64,000 nt of DNA from Owenia fusiformis (lineage: Eukaryota > Annelida > Polychaeta > Sabellida > Oweniidae): positions 19,303,915 to 19,367,914 of the forward strand of contig CAIIXF020000001.1 of the NCBI GenBank assembly GCA_903813345.2. The letters run 5' to 3'. Made by a program: the position numbers and the translations under genes. Positions 54,801-64,000 of the stretch are shown here, piece after piece. The notes under the pieces are model-generated. The model was not told the DNA's origin and made no database searches. It saw nothing but the letters and a program-made list of their open reading frames with translations. Position 1 is the stretch's first letter, and every line of letters starts with the position of its first letter.

Positions 54801-57800
54801 GAAACATTCAAGAAAAGTGATCTTTTTGAATTTGCCTAAAGACAACTAATATGTACCCAGAGATTGCTTCCATACATTAATAATGAACCAGTACCTGTTC
54901 TGTTTTGTTTAATAAAAGTTGAATTTACAATCGTATTTCAAATCATGATGCGAATCATTAAACCCTGTGGCTGACTAAATTTCTGTTTTTTAAAATAGCA
55001 TTATGTATTGTGATTTTCAGGTATTTTCCAAAGAATACATCAACATGTTGCTGTCATCCTATTTCTTCTTCCTGGGTATACTTGCATTAGCTCATATCAC
55101 TAGGTAAGTAGCTGATTTGTGTCATTCATATTAGAACCTAATAATCAATCACATGTACATGTAGTTAATAATTTAATTGGTATAGCAAAAATGAATAGTC
55201 AAGCTGTGACTCAAAGGTTCCCCTAGAAGACTGGGGTTTTAACATTGAGAAATGATTCAGTCTACATTTAGCCAAAATGTGATAATAAATGTAAGCAATC
55301 TATATGTTCAAAACAATTTGGTGTTCGGTGATTGGTCTTTGGCATTAATCATCTCTAACAAATGGCAGGTGGTGACATTTTGCGTGCTAATGCCTTGTTT
55401 CAAATGTACAGTGAGAATACAAGGAGAGGGAGATTGTCTTCAATTCTTGAAAAAGAGGCAATAAAATCACATGAAAAATCTATTCTTCTATTTGTTCTCG
55501 TTCTTGTTACAGTCCCCTGGTCAACAAGCTTATCCCAGCATCATTCCCCAACTGTCAGTATCAACTCCTCTTCCAAGAAACAAAGACAGAGGAGAAAGAT
55601 GGAAAGAAAACAGAAAAGAAAGAAGGTAGAACAATCTAAATATAACAGATAGCATTTAAAACTATGAAGAACTATATAGTTTCAGTTTAGATTATTTTTA
55701 TCAATTAGTTAAATGGTTATTCACAGTATACAGATAGAGCTGGTGATGATAATATGCTGTAATATGTGTAGAATAAATCGCCTAAATATTATGATTGTTA
55801 TTTCAGATCTGATAAATTATGAGTTTGATAGAAGAGATCTTGTAGCATTGGTACTCTGTACTGGAGTAGGTGTCTGGTATATATTGAAGAAGGTAAGTCC
55901 AAATTGCATTTTATTCTTATAATATGAAATGAATATGTGAGCACAATTGCCAAAGGGGGCCATACCAAAAAAAAAGTTTAAAAAAGGAAAATTAATGATT
56001 GTAACCAATTACGGACATGAAGCCCTACCATCTCAAATGATCTAAATTATTGATTCATTTTAAAGTGTACACTTATGTCCTTGCTATGCCTTCCTTTATG
56101 CGAGAGTTTAAAAGCCAAATTACTCATACTGCTTTTCGCAAAATACAATACTCAGATAAATATTTATTGCCTTTGATTTCAAAATTAAGACACAAAAAAA
56201 CATGAGAATGTTTCATCAAATTGAAAATGTATGTGTTTTATGTTTCAGCACTGGATTGCCAATAACCTGTTTGGCTTGGCATTTGCTGTAAATGGAGTAG
56301 AACTTCTCCAGCTTAACACAGTCAGCACAGGTTGCATTCTTCTAGGAGGGCTCTTCTTTTATGATATATTCTGGGTAAGTTTAAACCTGATTTATGATGC
56401 CCCACAACCCATGCTTGAATATCCAGTTAATGCGTAATCAGTTAATGATTGTAGCCTGTAAGACCCACTTTAATTTGTAGTATTAAGTGTGAATGTCTTG
56501 TACTAGTGGTCCCACTTATGAGACAGTCTATTTGTAAAAAACACATTTTTAAAAACGCTCATTATTGTGTTTAGAAATCAGACCCTGCTTATCGATTGAG
56601 CCTTTGGTGTAAACTCCCTTGTAATTATTCTCTGTTTTGTTATGTTTAGGTGTTTGGTACTAATGTCATGGTGACAGTAGCTAAATCGTTTGAAGCTCCA
56701 ATAAAATGTGAGTAAAACCTTCAGGAATAACGTCTGATTAGAATTAGGCTAAATTCCTCTGATCTGAGAATTTTTCAAGCTTTTTCTATTTTTAATTACA
56801 AAGCTGAATATCTTAGCACCATTATTAATTTGAACTGTGACTTAATGTTGATAATATCAGCACAGTGGCATCTATTTCATTTGTAGTTTGTAATTTTGAC
56901 TTTTTTTTCTTGTGTTGTAGTGGTATTCCCTCAAGATCTACTAGAGAATGGTTTAGCCGCCAATAACTTTGCCATGCTTGGCCTTGGGGACATTGTAATT
57001 CCAGGCATCTTTATAGCCCTCCTTCTTAGGTTTGATATGAGGTGAGTTGAAAATAAAAACTTTTCCTTTGACTTATTTGAATAACAATTATTGATTTTGT
57101 CATTTTATTCAATTTAGAAATTAGAAAACCTAAAATAAAATGACATTCAGGTTATGAACAGAAACTTCATATAGTTGAGAATTCCTATTCCATTGTTCTC
57201 TCATTATGACATCATTATATCCACGGTTACAACGCTTTATTTGAAAACTATTTTTAGTGAATTTCTAATAATTGGGATGTTAATGACCCCCAGATTAATA
57301 AAACGATTCCTAAAATTAAATGAAGCTATTTTAACTGACCCCCACATTTCAATATTGTTTGTTTTATTTTTCAGTTTAAACAAGAATAGTAAGACATATT
57401 TCTACGCTAGTTTTGCTGCTTATATTGCTGGTCTTCTAGGCACAATCCTTGTAATGCACGTCTTCAAACATGCACAGGTGAGGCAAAAATGTATATTTTC
57501 ATGAGCCAATATTATTCTTAATCATATTAGAGTTAGTAAAGCACAGGTGAGGCAAAATGTATATTTTCAAATATGCATGTGTATGTCTTCATGAGTCAAT
57601 ATTATTCTTACTCATATTAGAGTCAGTAATGCACATCTTCAAACATGCACAGGTGAGGCAAAAATGTGAAACTCCACTTGGACCACAATGAAAGTGTTCA
57701 ACTTGGAAGGTTCATTGACATGTAGTGTGGATGGAGTTGATGAACTGTAAAATTGCCTTAATTTTTAATAACCTCTGCGCTCAGAGTAGTATAGTATCTC

Positions 57801-58407
57801 TTCAATTATGTGTTGTTAAATAAAGCACACCCTTATAGACTTGGGTCAGTAATAATATATTCATTGCATACGACCAGTATATCAACATAGATTGTTTAAA
57901 TTGTAATGTTGTTGTTCTTGTTGTTGCAGCCAGCTCTATTGTACTTGGTGCCTGCCTGTATAGGAGTCCCTCTCTTAGTAGCTCTCATCAAAGGTGAACT
58001 GAAGCCAATGTTCAGGTGAGAAAATCACGTAATGAGGCCAACAACACATATTCCTTTTCATATGTTCAAATGTCTAAATCAATCAACAGAAGGATTTTAC
58101 CAAGCTAGTACAATTCACCAGAGGCAACAATTTGGTGTAGTTGCTTTATAGGACATTGAATTACAGGATGTGTGCTTGATAATCAATTTAGAGTCAGACC
58201 CGCTTAACTGTAGGGTTCACTGAATCATGCATTTTTAATGTGGCAACATGCTTTTACATGCAATACAGTTTATATCCTCCAGATAAAATGACTCATTTGT
58301 CATTATTATTACAATATCTAAAAAATGAAAAATATTTTCAATGTTCCAGTTATGAAGATAATCCTGCGAAACCAGAGGACAAAAAAGACGAGAAGAAGGA
58401 GAAATAG
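51821..58407 (+). CDS. HM13: Signal peptide peptidase (SPP), GxGD intramembrane aspartyl protease, 374 aa
   Basis: SPP cleaves leftover signal peptides and some tail-anchored proteins within the ER membrane. Eleven exons: 51821-52012, 54436-54534, 55021-55103, 55513-55625, 55807-55892, 56249-56374, 56650-56707, 56921-57041, 57375-57477, 57930-58015, 58350-58407. All phases agree and the total is 1125 nt. Catalytic aspartates are Asp230 in FFYDIFWVFG and Asp276 in MLGLGDIVIPG; the conserved PALL follows at 328-331. The N-terminal region has several N-x-S/T sites (NET, NAS, NES, NAT), as in luminal N-termini of the family. The C-terminus ends KKEK, a KKxx-type ER retrieval signal. Length is close to vertebrate HM13 (about 377 aa). 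The gene is divergent from the large secreted-protein gene. Intron 1 carries a 1.2-kb fold-back element. Confidence 0.97.
52312..53514. mobile_element. Giant fold-back element, about 590-bp inverted arms, in SPP intron 1
   Basis: The left arm (from ACTGGGGCGAGGAATTTC) and the right arm (to GAAATTCCTCCAGT) are reverse complements along almost their whole length, with a short centre near 52885-52920. Matching blocks include GATTGTGAGTCTCACA, GAAATACCTTTCA and CATGTTGTAATCATACTCAC with their complements. Mismatches are scattered, so the arms have begun to diverge. There is no convincing coding frame. Target duplication was not resolved. Confidence 0.85.
55318..55383. mobile_element. MITE with ATGTCACCACC ends, truncated and inverted copy 4
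   Basis: Read on the minus strand, it starts AAATGTCACCACCTGCCATT and continues into CAATCACCGAACACC, matching the 37811 copy. The other end is missing. It lies in SPP intron 3. Confidence 0.6.
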
Positions 58408-59288
58408 ATTATTTCAGTTTGACATCGTGGAATATTTTAATGGACCGACACACATGAACATGGCCTGCCTATCGTGTAACATCTTAAAGAGGATGATCTT
58501 TAACATTGCGAAATGCAGAATGATAATTTTGAATGGACTACTTTAAGTTGAGACCATCTTCAGTGACTCTATGTTGACATTGGTATAGCTTTTGTTCAGT
58601 GTTACTGCGTTTCCATACTTATTTAGGGTGCTGTATTTTACCTTGAGTAAAGTACAATTCTCTACGCGTATTGGGTATTTCTACATCAGTATAAGTGTTG
58701 TACTGAATATAAAGGTGTTCAAGAATTTGATTTGAATTAGGTTTTGTTCACGTCCACCTATTTTTGAGAATTCTCGGTAAATATATTGAGAAACATTTTT
58801 TTTATGGAGTATGTTAGATGTAAAGGTTCTTTACAATGTTATATCATCAAAGTATGGAAATAATTACGTTTAAAATGTGAAATCATCAAAATATAGAAAG
58901 TAATGAAGTTTACAATGTGAAATCATCAAAATATTGAAAATAACTAAGGTATACACCAGATCATCAAACACAAACACATCAATCATCTTTGAAGTCAATA
59001 TTATATCAAAATCAGATGTCATTATCAATTAGCATTTTCATTTCATTTTACATTTCATTTAAGCATTCTATTTAATGAATATTTTGGTGATATAACATTT
59101 TAGAAAGATGGAGGAATTTTACTCATTAAGTTATGTGCAATGTTCACATTATAATGTAATGCAACAACGAGGTTGTAAAATGAAAAATTATTGAATATAT
59201 TGAATGTATCCATTTCTTAATATTGTGTTTTTAATTGGCTTTGGGTTGTATTACTGTATAAGTAAATGATAAAATTTTCAGTAAATGA

Positions 59289-59294
59289 AATAAA
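59289..59294 (+). terminator. Candidate polyadenylation signal of SPP
   Basis: AATAAA about 880 bp after the SPP stop, in a long AT-rich 3' region. Other AATAAA or ATTAAA words occur nearby, so the site used is uncertain. Confidence 0.35.
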
Positions 59295-60139
59295 ATTCTT
59301 GTCATTTTAGAATTCTGTTCCATTTATTTTTTATTTGTATATAAGGCTTCGCTGTTATGAAAAGTTCATATTACATAATAAATCAATTACTTTTACAGTA
59401 ACTCATGGGTATTTTCTCTTCGGGTGATTATTACAACTATGTGATATTGACAAAGATTCTAATTAGCACTCCAACTGTACTACATAAATGCATAAAATAA
59501 TATTTGCTGATAAAGGTGACATTTTCAATAGATGGTTTTGCTTCTAAATAGAATAAGAGATCCTCCTTTGATCGAGCTTTACCCAATCAGAAAAGATCAC
59601 TCAAATCCAATCAGAATTCCAGTAGTTATGTATAGTAGCAACAATAAAAATGTATTCAAAAATTTTCATTTTATCTATAAGACAGTAACGTATGACTTTT
59701 TCCATCCAGAAACTTTGGATAAAATGACTTCAGTGCCTATGGCCTTAACATTTTGGATTCTTTTTGTTGCAGCTATACATAACTGTGGATATTTTTAAGC
59801 AAGAATATTTCTGAAAACATGTAGTTCATATTCACACTCCCATGAAAGCTCATGGCAGCTACTTTTGGAGTCCTAGAAATCTTATCTCAGTGTCAAAACT
59901 ATATATTTGCCCCAGGGTAGATAAAGGTAGGATCTGACATGAAGCAATAATTTACCAAACCCTATATATGATATAATTTACGATTTCTGATTACAAAATG
60001 TATTTAAGACAGGTTTGTTTAAATGAAATTGATATCCATGGATTAATTAAAAGTTGTAAAATCAACATGTAAATGTTAATGTACTTCCCTGAATAAGTTT
60101 GATTCTACCTTTCATCATCCTGTACTTGCATAATCTTGT

Positions 60140-60420
60140 AGTGTAGTGTAGTGCACTGTACTATATGGCACTATACTGTTGTATACTGCACTACATTGTA
60201 CTGGAACTATTGTATTGTACTGAACTGTTTGACTTTACTGTACCGTATTTTCAATACATTACATAATCTGTATGATACACTGCTGTACTGCATACTGATA
60301 CTCAGACCATCTCTGCTATGCACAAGAATGCTAGAAGGACACTGAGAGAAGGCTGTGATATCTCACGATGGCTGTACTGTAGTGTATTGTACTGTACTGT
60401 TTAATACAGTACACGGTTCA
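60140..60420. repeat. Degenerate (TACTGTA)n low-complexity stretch
   Basis: Words such as GTACTGTA, ACTGTACTG and TGCACTGTAC recur many times with variation and can also pair with each other. Non-coding. Confidence 0.65.
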
Positions 60421-61833
60421 TGGAAATTGTCTCTGTCTCATGTATAAATGCCATACTGACAGATAGTATTCATTTATTCATATTTTTGTAACTAAGTAAT
60501 TTACAAACTGTATTATAGCTAGGTGTAACATAATTTATTGAATTTGAAGAGTTAAATACAAGAGTTGCATTAGACTTTATACGAACATATGAATTACAAT
60601 TACATAGAAATTATTCTTATCGACTGGACCATATTATTTATTTTATCTAGTGAATAAATTGTGAAAGCATTAAACTATGGGAAAACTGTTTATATCTTGG
60701 AAACATAGGAGGTATTTAGTAAGAAAATGATTTGGAGTCTAAAGCTGAAGTCGCAAAGCACTATGAAGGGGATGATCTAGCTGTTATTATTGGCTTAACT
60801 AAACTTCATCCTAATTTTTTTTTTTTGAATAATTGGCCTTTTTTTCATTTTCTGCACCCAATAAATAAATTCAATAAATTCTAGTGACTTAATCCCAGGT
60901 GTCATTTTACAATGCTCACACTATATTTCTGATGCTTGCACCAAGTCCTACCTAAATCTTTCCAAAATATATATGAGCAATATCATATATGAAGACCATA
61001 AACTTAAGAAATATAATGCAAAATATAATAATCTTTGTCCCATCAGGTAAATTCGATTCCATGTGCCCAACAGACCCACATTATCAATGCATGAGTGCAT
61101 AAATGATCAGTTTTAAAGTTTTAATGAAATGTTACATTGAACATAATTTGAAATAGGAAACTGATGCATGTTCATTTTATGACTTGGATAAAAAACAGTA
61201 TTGAGATTCAACTTCTTTTAGTCTTTTGAAATTGATAATGCAAAATTTGGTATATTCCAAAAAATTCCATCGTTTTGTATAATCCAAAAGTCCCACTGCT
61301 TAATTTAACTGAATCAACTACAATGAAATCCTACTTGATCGGGAATAAAAGATACAAACATAGAACCAAGCAGTTAGAAATCCATTTGTGATAAAACAGA
61401 GATATGAGATCTATTTGTAATAGTCTAGTCTATTCTTCAGATTATGAATAGGTAAACCGATTAACAATAACTAAAGTAAGACAATACTCTGTATCCAGTT
61501 CCCTATCAGCTAAAAGGTGGCATGAAAATCAAGTTCTCCGTTGTCATAACATTTAATTAAACTAGTGATAACCAGATATTTGAGATAATCTCCGTAAGTA
61601 AAGCTGCAGCAAATAGTCAATACAAAACACGTCACAGAGTAACAAAAGCCAGTCGTTCCAACTCAATACTTAATACACGCTAATCAGTTACAGTCACATG
61701 CTCAAGGATTTTAAAACACATCAATATGATGCCTACAGATAGAGAAGATACAGTAGTTGAGCAAGGATGTGTGAATGGAGAATGGTAAAGTAAACAGCCA
61801 GTAAAAAGGACTGTGGTTTTAACTTTCAGCAAG

Positions 61834-61897
61834 ATGGAAGGCTGTATGGGACATATTATCTGGTTACTTTTCATGAATGTAACATTTTTATTCTTAG
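61834..61897 (+). CDS. Possible first coding exon of a secreted-protein gene (partial)
   Basis: An ATG at 61834 opens 21 codons with a hydrophobic core (HIIWLLFMNVTFLFL) like a signal peptide, then a donor G/GTAAGA in phase 1 at 61897. Downstream exons would lie at an acceptor further right, possibly outside the window; I found none that I can support up to 64000. A chance open segment with a donor-like end is the alternative. Confidence 0.35.
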
Positions 61898-63609
61898 GTA
61901 AGAAAAAGATTTTTAACGTTTTAATATCTAAATGATTATGATCTAAACTATGCATTCTTGCTTCCTCAATTTAACGATGGTTTCAGTTTACACTTTATGT
62001 GTAATATTTTACTATTGGCAATTTGATGTCGAGATAAACTTGCTTTTGAATTTACATGTATATCATAAATATTTAGCTAATTTTTAGAGGAGCTATTTTT
62101 TTCATTTTAAATTATTATCATAGATCCACAGTTACACATTGCTAGGAGCCTATTAACTTCGCTTATTAACTTAGTTACAAATGGTGAAATATCTAAAAAA
62201 AATAATTGTATTACAAGTCAGATAATTTTGAAACTTTTTATCATCATGAATTGAAATAAAAAAGAAATTATTCAGTGAAATATTAATCATTTTGAGATAG
62301 GACAGAGCTCTTTTGACAAATGGTTTCAATATTTTTATTTTATATTCAAGTTTTATAATCTATTTTTATAAACAATATACAAAATAATTGAATTTACTTG
62401 TACAATTATTGATTGTATCTTAAAAAGAACATCCCAAAATAGATAATATTCGTAAATAGGCTGCACTAATATGAACATGACATTCAAGCATCCTAAAGTT
62501 GAGGTAGCCCAATCCCATCATCCTTTGGTATTATCTGTTTGTGTGGTATGTTATTGTCCTATAATGGCCCCTAGTATTTTGGGTGTGATTTTCCTTCTGT
62601 TGTGGATACAGAGTTCAATCAATATGACAGTCATTCATTTGTAAGAAGTAAACATATCTTAATTGAAGATTCATTGTAATAGGTACTTATAATCTATAAA
62701 GAATGTATATTACTGAGAAAGGTAATCTTACTAATCGATGCAATGATGTCATAAATTATCAAGACGATCAAGTGCGGCTTATATTGTGCATTCTTGAAAT
62801 GTGAACTTTTGTTTAATTTTATATACAGTGGGAATGATGCAAAGGATCAATAAGAAATGATCTTGATGTATTAGAAATCATAATCAGATTGTGCAATCAA
62901 AGCTGTGGAGTTCACAGATTTTGAATTGCTTAAAGACAGACGGTGTCAGTTAGGGGTCAGATGGTTTAGAAATCTTTGGTATGGTTCGGTTTTGAATTGC
63001 TCGTTTTGGTTATTTGGTTTTTTTTTTGGTTTTTTTTTATACAATAGGTTTATTTCATTGATATATTTGGTTCTTATCACACTTTAATATTATGCTATGA
63101 TCATAAGTCGATAAGAATGTAAAACCAATTCTTAATTATTATAGGATATTAACTTTATGTTCATTTTGATGACACAATACATAATTAGTATAAAAACAAA
63201 GGAGCATGTAGGTTATCGCAAACAATTCAAAAGGTTATCTTGGATTATGACTATTTTCTGACAATGAAGACAAGTTTATCTTTTAGATCAATTCATTATC
63301 TCAAAGAAAATTGTATACAGTAATAATAAAGTCAAACAAACTCGGAGATATTTAACTAGCAATTGACCCATCAACACACTTTTTCAAACATGTTGACCCC
63401 ATATCACTTAGGTCTGATTAACTAAATTATCATTATATATACTTTTCTTGAAGATAATGAATGGATCTAAAAGATACACCCATGTTCATGATCAGAAAAT
63501 ATTCATAATTCAAGTTAGAATTGTTTGAAATTGTTTGCGATAACCTACGTGCGCCTTTGTCAAGCTAGAGCCATTTTGATGAGAAATTCTATGACTGATA
63601 TTATATCTT
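61898..63609. other. AT-rich sequence without visible gene
   Basis: If the exon at 61834 is real, this is its first intron. It includes T-rich runs near 63020-63040. I see no conserved frame or RNA gene. Confidence 0.4.
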
Positions 63610-64000
63610 AATAGCCTAGTCACATAGCACGGCCGATGAGGTTACGATGATCCAGCGATGCAATTTTCACCGAACTCGGCCGAACACCGGCTGGACACCG
63701 GCCGGACATCCGTGGCGTTTGTTGCTTAAAACCGCATCGGTGGTAGCTCGGTGAAATTTTAACTTCGGAGTTAAATTTCACCGGGCTCTCACCGAGCTCC
63801 CTCATCATGTCATCGCAGCCCCATCATAACCACATCGGAAAACACGTCGGCCGGTGCACGGCCGAGTATCGGCCGGTGTCCCGTGCATCTGAGACAACCA
63901 GAGGACGAGGTTTTTTAACGTACAGCGGCCGAGCTCCGACCGAGCTCCGGCCGATGTGGGACAGAGCATTGGCCGGTCACTGTTCAAAGCCCGTTAACAA
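63610..64000. mobile_element. GC-rich CGGCCG-word element, running off the window
   Basis: An abrupt rise in GC at about 63610 begins with TAGTCACATAGCACGGCCG. Inside, variants of CGGCCGA, CACCGGCC and GAGCTCCG recur. The build (a short CpG-rich word repeated with variation, and an end resembling CTATCACACCAAA) parallels the insertion at 43631. Open frames here are by-products of the composition. Confidence 0.55.

Larger units (their letters stand above)
58408..61833 (+). other. SPP 3' UTR and intergenic sequence
   Basis: After the SPP stop the sequence is AT-rich with a short cluster of related words near 58815-58960 (AATGTGAAATCATCAAAATA). It has a degenerate TACTGT-rich stretch (60140-60420). 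I see no gene; the short open frames lack start context, splice support or recognisable domains. Confidence 0.5.

Noticed and set aside
60151-60345. 64-aa plus-strand frame
   Set aside because: It is composed of degenerate TACTGT repeats.
63620-63987. Arg/Gly/Pro-rich frames at the right end
   Set aside because: They result from the CGGCCG word repeats, where stops are rare because of composition.

Overview
This is a eukaryotic, AT-rich, intron-rich and transposon-rich window from an animal nuclear genome. Signals are GT-AG introns with phased exons, a signal peptide peptidase gene close in length and motifs to animal HM13, an L1-type LINE, tRNA-derived SINE heads and many MITEs. A marine lophotrochozoan, perhaps a bivalve mollusc, is my best guess; it rests on repeat style and gene flavour, not on a diagnostic marker.

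The window is dominated by one minus-strand gene running from 51605 down to 3553 (about 48 kb). I assembled 37 coding exons by hand. Every junction is phase-compatible and the total is 5241 nt, so about 1746 aa. It encodes a secreted protein I do not recognise. It has a signal peptide and three diverged copies of one module: a Rossmann/methyltransferase-like segment, a helical stretch, then an 'LLxLGL...LxLPxY' segment. A long basic/acidic low-complexity linker separates copy 1 from copies 2 and 3. The third copy carries an 'EDMAPWN...IDYD' motif reminiscent of small-molecule or secretory kinases.

The most unusual feature is that four exons of this gene have become tandem minisatellites anchored on their 5' splice sites: 32 bp near 48 kb, 41 bp near 46.8 kb, 57 bp near 19 kb, and 100 bp near 17 kb. 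In the 100-bp array each unit is a complete 69-nt phase-0 mini-exon plus a 31-nt GT...AG spacer, 13 copies. In the 57-bp array each unit is exactly 19 codons plus a donor, 12 copies.

Three other genes sit inside introns of this host. They are a defensin-like cysteine-rich peptide (+, 11822-12479), a secreted two-EF-hand protein (-, 23877-24901), and a multidomain secreted trypsin-like protease with thrombospondin-1 repeats (+, 39498-41354). A nearly intact full-length L1-type retrotransposon (-, 4452-11449) with a 16-bp target-site duplication lies in the same intron as the defensin-like gene.

Head-to-head with the host gene, 215 bp between start codons, is a complete 11-exon signal peptide peptidase gene (HM13/SPP, +, 51821-58407). 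The right end (58.4-64 kb) is mostly non-coding. It has a possible first exon of another secreted-protein gene at 61834 and a GC-rich word-repeat element running off the end.
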